64,000 bases of DNA from Apis mellifera (taxonomy: Eukaryota; Arthropoda; Insecta; Hymenoptera; Apidae), in assembly GCF_003254395.2 (NCBI RefSeq), contig NC_037638.1, positions 14,679,086 through 14,743,085 of the forward strand, written 5' to 3'. The position numbers and the translations under genes are program-made. Of this stretch, positions 42,001 through 52,700 are shown piece by piece. Numbering within the stretch: position 1 is the stretch's first letter; each line of letters opens with the position of its first letter. The notes under the pieces were generated by a model, which saw only the letters and a list, made by a program, of their open reading frames with translations, was not told where the DNA came from and ran no database searches.

Positions 42001-45000
42001 TTAATTTAAAAGGTGTTAGATAGAAAATGAGCTAAAAAATAAATTGTCTAGAATTTTTCATGTATGAGATATCTCGATAGAACTTAATGACATTTTGTAA
42101 TATTTCTATTCTGAAATTATTCATATTTTCGATTTAGCAATCATCTTTAATTTGTTATGAATCATTAAAATAAATTTACATAAAAGATGATGTAAAACGT
42201 GTCATATTTATTGGAAATAAATAGCATTCAAATTGGAAGTCTGGACTATAATTCATTTTTTATGAGAAAATTTAATTGGAAAATATGACACTCTCCATAC
42301 AATCTAAATTTTTTTTCTTATGACTAACTATTTTCAGACTAAAAAGATCTTTCAAAGCAAAGATACAATTTCAATGAACAAGATCAAATGCAAAAATGAT
42401 TATCAGTAGAGTTAGACTAGTTAGACAGTAAATTTTCAATGATAGAAAAATTAATATCGTAATATAAATGTCTCAATATACATAATTATATATATATGTA
42501 TAGAAAAAGTTTTTAGATTATATTTTCAAATATTTTTTTTTATATATAATTTTTTTTTTTTAATACAAACCCACATGCTACTTTTTTATCTATTTATATA
42601 TCTTAAAGCAAGAATAAAACTATATAAAGTGTTAAAATATTTTGTTATAAATAATTTGTTATAAATATTACATATAATCATTTTTTTTTAATATAAAACC
42701 TAACTATCAAGTTGCTTTTGACGAAATACTAATGATTCTTGTATGTCAAATAGATAATCGATAGAAAATAAGGCGAAATAGATACTGAGGAAAGAGTGCT
42801 TACAGTGACAGATGTGATAAAAACTGATCCGCAAAAGTTCTATAAAATGGCACATATTATTAATCACTGTGATTTTAAAAATCGACTAGTAAAGTGATTT
42901 AAATCGCTCCATAAATTTACACACCATTATTCTTTCTTTACTCCCAGTGCACCATTAACTTGATATAAAAAGATAATAGATTCAAAAGACATTAATAAAT
43001 CTGTGAATAAATCTAAAATTCTACTCACTTGTACAAATTCCCTCGTCTACTTCTCGAGTGTTGGGCAGCAAGTTTTTGATGACGCATTGTAAGCCGTTGG
43101 CACAACTTCCAGAAAATCCAAACAAACCACCGCATGGCTCTCCCTCGACACGAGCGCACACCTTACAACATCTGAAAATAATTTTGAACGAATCTTTCTA
43201 TTTTATTCTGTTCAACATAAGGGACAATATAAATAATAATAATAACAAAAATTAATTTGATCAAATTATAAAATCACATTGAAATACGTATCTATATTGA
43301 TTTTCTTTGTTTCATTACATCCTATTACACCCTTCTTTCGAAAAATGAATTTGAATAAAATTCCAAATAATTAAAATCTCTCTCTCTCTCTATATATATA
43401 TATATAATTTTCAAAATTTTTGATATTTTTAATATAGCATTTAATAATAATTTTTATAAATTATTTTTATCAATTATTAATATACACATATATATAATAT
43501 TTGTTTCTTCGACATGTATATTAATATTTTGATTCCTTCCGTTGCTTTGATTATTTTTTCCAGTATATTCTATTCTTTTATATATCTTTTATTTTTGAAT
43601 AATTTGATCAAATATTTCATTTTTTTATCAGTTTTTTTTAAATTAACAAATGTGATGACTAATTTATATGTATATTAATATTTTGATTCCTTCCTTTGCT
43701 TTAATTATTTTTTCCAGTATATTCTATTCTTTTATATATCTTTTATTTTTGAATAATTTGATCAAATATTTCATTTTTTTATCAGTTTTTTTTAAATTAA
43801 CAAATGTGATGACTAATTTATATATAAATATTTTAAATAAATATTTTTATTGGACTACTATCGGTAAGACTCAAGTTAGAAATATTAAATATTGGGAATA
43901 TATTAAAAAATATATGATATTATATATGTATTATAATATAAATTAAATTAATATATATATTATTTTATTTATTATTAATTATTTCATATTATATTATTAT
44001 ATAATATGAAATAATTATTAATTAATAAAATTCAATTAAATTTCGATTCAATCTTTTAAATTATTAAAAATTGTAAATGGTTCTAATTTTTTAGTTAGAA
44101 ATATAATTATTATAAATAAACGAAATTCATCTAGTTTAATACGATATTTGCATTATGAAAATTAAGAAATCAAGTTAAAAAGGCAAAAAAAAAAATATGA
44201 AATAAAGAGGAAGGGAAAGAAAAAAAGAAAAAATAATGGTAAAGAACTTGTTATGCTTTGTACAGAATATATTTCTAACTATAAGAAGCAATTTTATTAC
44301 GTCGTCTTATCGTTGAATCGAGAGTAATCAATTTTTTTATATTGCGTTTCTTCCATTTTTATGAAATAATTTTCTTATCTTCTTATCTTATCTTACCATT
44401 ATGCATTTTATAACTAGTATCTTGACCTAAGATATTCATTCATATTCAATTTGCAATTAATTAAATATATATATATATATATTAATTAAATATATATTTT
44501 TTTACCTAAATATTAATTTAAAATAAATATAATTTATTTATTCATACGTACATATATTTAATTATTAACTTAATAATTTATTATTTAATTACTCAATTAT
44601 CCATACTGTCAATTATTTAATTATCTATGCTGACTAATATATTTAAAAATATATTTAATTTTACTAAATCAAAATCAAATAAATCAGATCTAACAATAGC
44701 ATATTATGTTCTAAATATTTTTGAAAGCATTAATATTAAAAACATTAATATAAAATTTTACTTATAAATTCAATTACGTTTAATAAATAACATTTAATAA
44801 ATAAATATCAGAACAATATCTCACTATTAATATTATGTATTAATTATAATATTATATTATAATTAGTGACATTATATTGATATTATAACAATTATTATAT
44901 AATAAATTGCATTAAAGAACATAGAAATTGTAATAAAAGGAATATATTCAAATAAGAATTCATGAATAATAATCTGAAAAAATGCATATCAGTATAATAA

Positions 45001-46855
45001 TATTCAAATTATTTCCACAATTTCCACAATTATGAAAGCCGTTAGACAAGCTATGATTAAAATTCGTTCATTTCGTTCGTTTCTTCGTACGAAAATAAAT
45101 ATTTAAATTGTTCGAGACACGCAAAGAAAAAATCATGTAGTTCGTCATCAAAGTGATAAGATGAAAACAATCTTCATTTATCGGCACGAATAATATATCG
45201 TTAAATATTAAAATTGTTACTGATTAAACAAATTGCCAACTTCCTCTTTTAAAAGAAAAATACAATTTATTTGAAATTTGAATCGAGCTCGATCAAATTC
45301 AAAATAATCGTACAAATAAGAAAGATCTCTTACATAAATTCAATCTTGATTATTTACAATTCAATTAGTCACGAAAAGTGCGTCATTAATTTACGAATCG
45401 TCTAACCGAGAAAAAGTAAATATTTCAATATTGTAGTATATATTACCATATATAAAAATTTATAAAATCCAGACTCTTATTTTTGATTGCATCAGAATTT
45501 CAAATGTTGCAATTTCCTGCCTTAAAGGATTGTGAGATAATGTTTAATCCGCATTTTAATTTATTACTTTATTGTTTATTGTTATGTCGAAAGAAAATGA
45601 TCTGATATTATAACACAAAAAACGATCGATATGCAATAATCGTTCGAACATGCGAACGAAAAACGGCATAAAATTTCGAAAACTGACGCTTTTGTTCACT
45701 GCTAGTTTGAATATTCAGATTTCCTTTTATCAAACGCTATTTTTTATCAATGCATATCACTAATAACGCAATAAAATTCATCAGACAAAGAACGCTACGC
45801 AAAAAACAGATTTTTTTCCCTTTTTCAGTAGAGACTTTAATAATAGAAGATCTTTCAATGGAATATACAGACACGATGAGTGTCGAATATTATTTATAGG
45901 AAAAGCAAAAAAAAAAAAGAAAAAAAAAGAAAGGAAAAAATCAAATATCGGTCAATTTTGGTCAGCAGAAGTAATTAAAGATATAACTATGTATATATAA
46001 CTATATATATATATAAATCACACATATTTCGAAATGTTAAAAATACAAGAGAATAGAAATAGAAAAGATGCAAAAGATTATACATAAAAGATTACGCGAA
46101 TGATAATTTACTAATATTATATATTTAATAACTTCAAAAATAAAATAAACAACATAAATAAAGTTTGCAATTTTCGTAAGAAAAATAAAAAGTTAAAAGA
46201 TCAATTTGAGATAATATTTTAAATATCGATCATGATGATATTGTCAAAAATATTTTATATATTTTAGTTCAATATTCTTGTTGATAAGAATAAGTAAATA
46301 GAATGATATACAGTAACCTTCAGTTATTCAGATATAAGAACAAGATGTTTTTATCCAATATGTTTTGTAATTTATTATTTTATATATAAATATCACATAT
46401 TTGCTAGAAAAATTTGCTAGAAATAATTGTTTAATTTAAAAATTAAGATTTTAGAGAAATAAAGACTTTAAATAGATCAAATGGATATAAGAACTTAATA
46501 AATATTATATTAAAGTATCAAATTTAAAATTCAGAATTTGAAATTATTTTAATTACTAACTTAATTATTAACAATAATTCAATAAATGCAAATTTTTAAT
46601 TCAAATGCGTATGCATTTTTCTAGTATGTGATATATATTTTCATTAAAAAAAATATTGAATGAATCGTTAATAATTAGATATTAAAAGAAAGACTGATTT
46701 TTGGCTTACCTACAGGGATCCCAGGTGAGGCCTCCGGGACAATCCTCATCGGTGAGAATGTCACACTCGAAGGGTGAACAGACACAGGAGAGAGCTCTCG
46801 CAACTGCGACCGAGAATACCACGATGCCCCCCAGCAACAGCAACGAGGCCCTCAT
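12249..46855 (-). CDS. CRIM1/Crimpy-like secreted cysteine-rich protein with IGFBP domain (four coding exons, 3' end missing)
   Basis: Four minus-strand exons join in frame: 46,855-46,710, 43,171-43,029, 19,229-19,005 and 12,290-12,249 (185 complete codons), all with GT/AG borders and matching phases 2, 1 and 1. Residues 1-21 form a signal peptide (MRASLLLLGG then a hydrophobic run ending AVARA). Residues 24-95 hold exactly 12 cysteines, including PCRCCKVC at 47-54 and GEPCGG just after, as in the N-terminal IGFBP domain. Residues 106-161 hold six more cysteines. Known family members with this order are vertebrate CRIM1 and fly Crimpy, which tether or antagonise BMP ligands, and single-IGFBP-domain proteins of arthropods. 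Secretion and extracellular binding are inferred. The last exon seen ends at a strong donor (CAAG then GTGAGT), so a C-terminal part, possibly a membrane anchor, lies further left or outside the window. The exact family name is uncertain. Confidence 0.75.
13140..13725 (+). repeat. Dispersed repeat, copy A
   Basis: Collinear and similar to 31,285-31,840 over more than 500 bases: shared blocks such as AATCAATGTT, TATAAATATAT and a common TTAATTGT...TCTAT end. Diverged by many substitutions and indels. No coding sequence. Confidence 0.6.
17629..17704. promoter_or_regulatory. Purine tract followed by a CRE-like TTACGTCA
   Basis: About 65 bases of nearly pure A/G (GAAAG and GGAAG units) run to 17,695 and are followed by TTACGTCA at 17,697-17,704, a CRE/ATF-type site, all inside the intronic island at 17.2-17.96 kb. 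An enhancer or internal promoter role is inference only. Confidence 0.35.
17740..17754. repeat. Perfect GC-rich hairpin ACGCCG-CCG-CGGCGT
   Basis: A six-base stem with a three-base loop, about 45 bases downstream of a long purine tract and a TTACGTCA site. Confidence 0.7.
19005..19229 (-). CDS. CRIM1-like gene, coding exon 3 (second cysteine-rich segment)
   Basis: The exon follows the acceptor TTTCTTTCTAG and encodes residues 97-171 with cysteines 106, 117, 137, 139, 146 and 161. A basic GRWRRHCPHG stretch lies at its start and GKCVCGPSVPWCPNEP in the middle. The pattern recalls a VWC/antistasin-like cysteine-rich module but does not fit one cleanly. It ends AATTACG before the donor GTAAGC at 19,004. 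It is separated from exon 2 by a 23.8 kb intron. Confidence 0.78.
22105..22430 (+). repeat. Dispersed repeat pair, first copy
   Basis: Matches 27,870-28,150 in the same order: TGAAATTAA, CTGATTGAATA, GTAGAATAAAATTTTATC and a TTATTTTCAC end block are shared. Confidence 0.5.
27870..28150 (+). repeat. Dispersed repeat pair, second copy
   Basis: Same orientation partner of 22,105-22,430, with GTAGAATAAAATTTTATC the longest shared block. The AT-rich context lowers certainty about the borders. Confidence 0.5.
30008..30046. repeat. (AT)n microsatellite
   Basis: About 19 uninterrupted AT units, the longest dinucleotide run in the window. Confidence 0.9.
30881..30907. repeat. Perfect 10-base inverted repeat GAAAAAGTTA...TAACTTTTTC
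   Basis: Stem of ten with a seven-base loop. The neighbouring AAAAAAGTTTGGACA resembles mariner-type termini, but no element could be delimited. Confidence 0.5.
31285..31840 (+). repeat. Dispersed repeat, copy B
   Basis: The second copy of the family at 13,140-13,725, in the same orientation and order. Both copies sit in introns of the CRIM1-like gene. Confidence 0.6.
43029..43171 (-). CDS. CRIM1-like gene, coding exon 2 (rest of IGFBP domain)
   Basis: The exon opens after the acceptor TTTTCAG at 43,172 and encodes CCKVCARVEGEPCGG and the remaining IGFBP cysteines (residues 50-95). The phase-2 join with exon 1 completes an arginine codon and makes the PCRCCKVC core. It ends with ACAA before the donor GTGAGT at 43,028. 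The 143-base length leaves one base, matching the two-base start of exon 3. Confidence 0.8.
43379..43405. repeat. (CT)n-(AT)n compound microsatellite
   Basis: A run of CT units changes directly into AT units inside the first intron of the CRIM1-like gene. Confidence 0.8.
43514..43821 (+). repeat. 154-base tandem duplication
   Basis: Two adjacent copies, 43,514-43,667 and 43,668-43,821, differ at only a few positions, which suggests a recent duplication. A diverged relative of the unit lies near 3,878-4,050. Confidence 0.85.
46710..46855 (-). CDS. CRIM1-like gene, coding exon 1 (signal peptide and start of IGFBP domain)
   Basis: This exon encodes residues 1-48 plus two bases. The start is the first ATG of the frame, at 46,855-46,853, preceded by a purine-rich GTGAAAA context. 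A leucine-rich hydrophobic core follows, with likely cleavage near residue 21. Cysteines 24, 26, 31, 39 and 48 open the IGFBP domain. The exon ends TGTAG followed by the donor GTAAGC at 46,709. The surrounding 46.7-47.0 kb is clearly GC-richer than the flanks, as expected for a first coding exon near a promoter. Confidence 0.8.
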
Positions 46856-48482
46856 TTTTCACTTCTCCGCCGCCGGTTTCTTCTCTATTTTTTATCTCGT
46901 TTGTCTGCTTGGTCGCGCACGATCGTGGACTCAATTCAAAAACGTCGCCTCTTGAATCGCGAACTTAGTTCATCGCGAAACAATTCGTCACGACGAACAT
47001 CTCAGCTCCGGTATGTCAATCGCACACCTAAGCACATTCTTCTATCGTAGCCAGACAATGACCAATTTTCTTTTTTTTTTTTTTCACGTTAAGAAAAGAC
47101 CAAGTTTCTTTTTATAAAATAAGATACAGTCATCGACTTTGTCACTACGAATTTTTTTTAAAATATATATGTATAAACACTGCCAACCCTCATGATATAT
47201 GATATAATGGTATAACAACAAACACTCGTTCTAAGTGTTACGATTGAAATACAAATCAAAGAATAAGAAAGCTTTCGATAATTGTACTATAACAATATTT
47301 CATGATATTACATGATATTTACAAATTTTGCGTGCAATTGCAAACTTTAAAAATATTTGCGTTCAACGATTGTTTTTCCAAATCATTTTCATTTAAGCAA
47401 TTTTACAATGCTATAAGAGATTAACAAATATGAAAAATAGAAGAAATTCTTCTAATTTCGATGATATTTAAAGAAGCATAATCATATATCCAATCGTTTA
47501 TTCACCAGATAATTGTCATATTCGATTTTATAATCGAAAGGAGAATAACAAGCGATTGAGCATTTCGATAAATCGATGGATTATAATTTGTGATTGAATA
47601 TTTTTAAAATTTCGTCCCGTTGCGATCTCATTCCGTAGCATTAAATTATAGATATAAAAAGATAAATGAACGTAGAAAAAACCGCAGTGTCGCATACACG
47701 ATACTACACGTTCGAATTTCAAATTGTATTAAACGTAGTAAAAATACTTTTAACGCGCACCATGTAAACGCGTCAGAGAATTCTATGTATTCTCGAAACT
47801 ATATTTCCCGACGGATGCATCCATGATAACAAGAATCGCGACGTACATACATTATGAAAACACACACGGAAACAACTCAAGATGAAATATTCGTCGAGTT
47901 GTTCGTTGCCGTCCGAACCTGTGCGCTCTTGTTGCGCTCCCCGATGATTTAACGCTTTATGTTCACGAGATTCTTCCAAACATTGTGAATATTGCGAACA
48001 CCAAGAACATTGGAACTATCGTAAACATTAAAGTTAAATCGTTGATTGACAATGATCTTTCTTTAAACTTTCTGTTAATGTCCTATCAAAATTTCTTTTT
48101 CATTTCAAACAAAAAATTTGTAAAAAGAAAATATGAAAGGTAATGTAGAGGCAAGATAAAACTCACGAATATTTATTGTACTCTAATTTGTTTGTCAAAT
48201 GAAATACACAAAATAGGATGTCTAAAAAACAAATTGCGAAAACATGTGTCTTTAACGAAAAGAGAAATTGATTTTGAATAAATGATAAAATGATAAAAAA
48301 AAATTATTTACAGAGATAGAGGCATAATAGGTCGCATAATAATCTTGACTTTCTTTCATTGATACACTCACGCTAGCAGTAACATCGTGCACAACCGAAA
48401 AAAATGTTTTCTCGCAATAAATATAACCGATACGCTCTGTGTTCAAGACGAACGTGTACTGGCGAACAATCGGCGTCTACGC

Positions 48483-48503
48483 GGCGTCGACCGTTTCGAC
48501 GCC
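48483..48503. repeat. Perfect GC-rich hairpin GGCGTCGA-CCGTT-TCGACGCC
   Basis: An eight-base perfect stem and a five-base loop in the CpG-rich island between the CRIM1-like gene and Nup188. Further GGCGTC and GCGTCGG copies lie within 30 bases. Confidence 0.75.
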
Positions 48504-49392
48504 TCGCGTCGGCGCCCTGATGCCACTATCGTTACTTCTCTTATAAACCATTCCTTTACCCAATATTTTTCTACTGAACAATCTTGTTTCTTCCGTAGCG
48601 TCTGACATACATAGTTTATATTAAATTTATTTTCATAAGTTGTTTTTACATTAACAGTAAGCAATCTAAATTATTTTTTATCGTATTTTTCAATCGTAAA
48701 ATATGTTGATATAAAATTTTATCAATTACATTTCATGAATAATGAAATTCTGTAAAAAAAAAAATATAGTTTACTGTATCTAATGAATAGACCAATCAAT
48801 TAATTTTTTATATGATTATATCTAATTACAGATTATAATAATATATTTGACAAATAAATCGATGTTTTGGTAACTGTGGCTCTTTTCCTTTTATTTTATT
48901 TTCTTCAAAAATGATTTTTCTTTTATACAATCATAAATTTTTATTTAATTAATATTTATCTGACATCATCAACATCTACTATGTGTACAAAAAACATTTA
49001 TTTTTGATTTCACATTTTTACACATTATTTTCATTATATTTCTTTAATATAATCTATTAATATAATCTATATATCTATTATACTTACATTTGATATACAT
49101 ATAATTATAAAAGTTATCTCAATATAGCGTAAAATTCATGTTCGCAAATTGATTATTTTATTTCTCAATAAAATTATATTATACGATGCAAATATGTTAT
49201 TGTTTGCTATCTATCCGTTCATTTAATTAAACAATCTATTATCTAATAATTTTGAATATTATTTAAAATATATATTCTTAATTATATTAAAATTAATAAA
49301 AAAACATCTAATAATAAAAGTAATAAAAATAGTATTTATTTTTTATGAAAATTATGTTTTGTTAGAGATTATTTTTCTTTAATCCATGAACT

Positions 49393-49415
49393 GCGCGCCA
49401 ATTGTTGGCGGGAAA
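49393..49415 (+). promoter_or_regulatory. E2F-type palindromic site upstream of Nup188
   Basis: GCGCGCCAATTG is followed by TTGGCGGGAAA. The latter is a perfect E2F/DP consensus (TTSGCGGGAAA type). The core CGCCAA-TTG-TTGGCG at 49,396-49,410 is a perfect inverted repeat. The site lies about 290 bases before the Nup188 start codon in the only GC-rich patch of the upstream region. A cell-cycle or growth-linked promoter is inferred. Confidence 0.55.
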
Positions 49416-49703
49416 TCTACGGCAGTGTAACCAACGTGAATTCTAGGGTCCCTGATCATTTCTATCTTAACATATATAAATCAATAATTGAATTAACTGA
49501 AAGCTGCTCGAATGTTTATGTCAGTCGTTAAATTTTGTACATTGATTGAGGTTATGTCTCAATTATTGTTTATAATACATATTAATCTTGAATTATTATT
49601 ATCAAATAGAAAGTAATATTAGATAGTATATTTAATTGAATTTCATATAAGACAAGATATTTTATATGCTTTATATAAGCTAATATAAATCTATATATTG
49701 GAG

Positions 49704-52700
49704 ATGGAAGTACCTATTGTAGAAAGTTTACCGTAAGTAAATAATATTTAATTACTCGATTAAAAAAATGTTTGATCTTTAGATTATTCTAAATTTTAAA
49801 AATAAATTTATTTTTCATGTTATGGATATCTCTATAATTAAAAAAAAATATATATATATAAATTTTACAAATTAAGTTATTGCAAGGAATTATGGTTTTT
49901 AATATCGGATACGGTATGTCGATGTGAAAAACAACTAGTAGAAGATGAAATTAAAAAGGAAACTAAACTTCTTAAAGAGGGATTATTATTTTTTAAACCA
50001 TATACAGAAGTGTCACTTCAAAACATACCTAAAAATGACCCATCCCCTAGAATGTATGAATTAATTAGTAAACTTGCTCCACTTCTTGTATGTATTACAT
50101 ATTAAAAAAAAATTATAATATTAAATATATTTAATATAAATAATATTATAATATTAAATAAATTTTTATTAATTTTTCTGTAATTATCTGATAATAAATA
50201 ATAAATTATTTATTTTAGAACTTAGATGCCATGATTACATGGGATCTGGTATGTAATTTTATAAAATATGAATATAGAAATTGTGCGGAAACTTTTGCAT
50301 CTCAACTAATAGATTTTACATCAATGAAAGTATTAATTGATGATATATGGGAATTTTATTATTCTGAAAGAATGACCTTGATAAAGTGCCTTAAATTAAT
50401 GGTTGAGTATAAAGATGAAGATAAAGGACATCGCTATCAAAAAGAATTTGCAAAATTCTTTGATGATGTGCTATTTGGAACTCTATTAGATTCTATTCGA
50501 AAACAAATAGAAATGCTAAAAACAATAAATCCACCTTTACGATCACAACTATGTACAGAAGAGTATTTATACAGATTATACAATAGTAGTCTTATTGAAA
50601 TGCGAGAATTACTTCATATATTAACAGTCATTATTTATGATATACATATCGCAGATACTGAATTTATGAAGTTTTATGAAAGTATTGGAGTAAGCATTAT
50701 ATAACTAATAATTAAATATTATTAAATATTATTAAATCATTATACAATGATAATTTAATATTTACAGGGAGAACCAAGACGATTAGCAAGTACAAAAAGT
50801 CATGAAGATAAAAAAGCAATTGCCAGGAAAATTCAAGAAATACAATACAGTCAAGTAGCATTGTTAATAGTAGCATTAGATATTAGAAAACAGTATGTTT
50901 TTTATACTTTCTATTTTTTTATTTAAAGTTTTAAATATTATAATATCAATAAAAATGTATTTTCTTTGTAGTTTTAATATGGAAGATTGGATACATAGTG
51001 TGAGAAATAGTATGCAAGAAACCTTTGAACAAAAATGTATTCGTGATAACTTTCCTCAAGATAGTCCACTCTTTTTATCCTGGATGTTAGCAAATTATGC
51101 CATTGATCCTGAAAATATTGATACTTTGAATCGATTTAAACATTTTGGTATCAAAGCTATAAAATTAAATGTTTTTCATTACTTGCAAGACTTGATGAAT
51201 AGTGAAATGATTTGTGAAAAAACTCATTATGCTGAAGTTGTACGAAGTAGTGTGTACAACCTTCTTACTTTAGCATGTGCTTTTATTAATGAAGATAAAT
51301 TAAATGACGAAAATGAAAATGAATTAAATTATATTTTCAATGCTGTTGCTGCTACAATTCAGTTTCCTGAAACTGCAATGCGATTTTGGAAAGAACATGA
51401 TGATGGTTTATGGTTGATTTATAAATTTGCAGCTGAACAATTTCCATACGAATTTGAACCATTAACAAATATTGCAATTGGATTAGCATCTGCATCAGAG
51501 TTGAGTGCCGAAAAAATCGCAATAGAATTAGATAATCTTCCATCATTAACATTAGAAGTACCGAGGCAACGAGACTATAGCAAATCATTCAAACCGTATG
51601 AACAAGAATGTGTGATTCACAGAAATTCATATACTATATCAGAAGATTGTCCATGTGAAAATATACGTATATTATCAAGTGGATCTGAAGTAGTGATATT
51701 TCGACAAAGAGCAAGTTATTGGCATGCTTTACATCACAAAATAGAACAGCTGTTTTCCCAAGCAGGCGGTGGAATTACAGGCTGTAATAAAATGAATAAA
51801 AATTTGCCAGAGCATGTTTCACAAGGTTTAAAATTGTTAAAAACATTAGCTAAACATATAGAAATATGGAATAGAGAAAACATGGTTATTCCAACGGAAT
51901 TAAGTTTTGAGATCATAAACAGATTTTCTTATCCTGTATTACCTGAAGAAAAAATGTATATATACAAAATAGTTGCAGCTTGCATCAGTATTTCATCCGA
52001 ACTTGTGTTAGAATATCCAGAAGAAATTTTGTCTCGAATGCGAGCGGGTGTTTATCCAAGGTTTAATAATCGGTATCAAAAAACATTAGATTTTGCTGAA
52101 GCAGTTTCCTTCGACGGTGGTATAATTGCGTCATGGTTATCTGCAATAGAAACGATCGCTCATTCTTATCCAATCTTGAATGCATATTTGGATATTTTAT
52201 CAAAATATTTAATCAGAAAATACAACGAGGAAGCTCTATATACAATAGAAATACCTGGCATGGTGTTTTTATTGCAAGGTGTTTTACCAAAATTAGATTT
52301 CTGGTATTTCGATTCGGATGCGGAAAGAACTGACTTGTGGTTAAAAAGCATGTTTTGTCTTCATAGAGCGCTCGAATCTAGTTTACCAAAAGAGGATATA
52401 CGTAATGAATTACAACTTGTTGTTGCATATAGTTTACTGTATTTAGAACCACGACATGCTTTACTTAAATTAATTCGTACTGGCGAACGTACTTTACATA
52501 ATAAAATGATGGCAGAAACAGATTGGATTCGCGGGAAAGGTTTCAAAGCAATCAAAAGTGTACAATTGGCTTTATCTGTAGTAAATAGATTACTTATATT
52601 CCGAAAATCCTTAGGTTTAGAAATAGGAGAGAGATCACCATTAGAAGCTGCATTATATTCTTCACCTCGTGTACCAAATGGACTTTTAATAGTACCTACA

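Larger units (their letters stand above)
19230..43028 (-). other. 23.8 kb intron between exons 2 and 3 of the CRIM1-like gene
   Basis: It is bounded by GTGAGT and TTTCTAG on the minus strand. It consists of AT-rich sequence broken by GC- and CpG-richer islands at about 20,330-21,060, 23,600-24,280, 25,100-25,700, 26,130-26,350, 26,970-27,750, 28,750-29,760, 32,500-33,000 and 33,420-33,780. It also holds repeat copies at 22,105-22,430, 27,870-28,150 and 31,285-31,840 and an (AT)n tract at 30,008. Short reading frames in the islands show no domain and overlap on both strands, so I do not call genes there. Confidence 0.6.
43172..46709 (-). other. First coding intron of the CRIM1-like gene
   Basis: 3.5 kb of AT-rich sequence. 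It holds a (CT)n-(AT)n microsatellite at 43,379-43,405, a 154-base tandem duplication at 43,514-43,821 and an AT run near 44,467-44,480. No exon or conserved motif was recognised otherwise. Confidence 0.6.
46856..49703. promoter_or_regulatory. Head-to-head intergenic region between the CRIM1-like gene and Nup188
   Basis: The first 150-200 bases left of the region are GC-richer and probably the 5' untranslated leader of the CRIM1-like gene. A second island at 47,600-48,610 contains a perfect GC hairpin (48,483-48,503). The E2F palindrome at 49,393-49,415 belongs to the Nup188 side. The rest is AT-rich and featureless. No TATA box could be assigned. Confidence 0.45.

Noticed and set aside
43514..43821. 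Tandem repeat considered as a CRISPR-like or satellite array
   Set aside because: Only two long copies with no spacers; a simple tandem duplication explains it.
50895..50971. Upstream extension of the long Nup188 reading frame (MFFILSIFLF...)
   Set aside because: It lies in an intron between the donor at 50,893 and the acceptor TTTGTAG at 50,971; the hydrophobic start is T-rich intron sequence.
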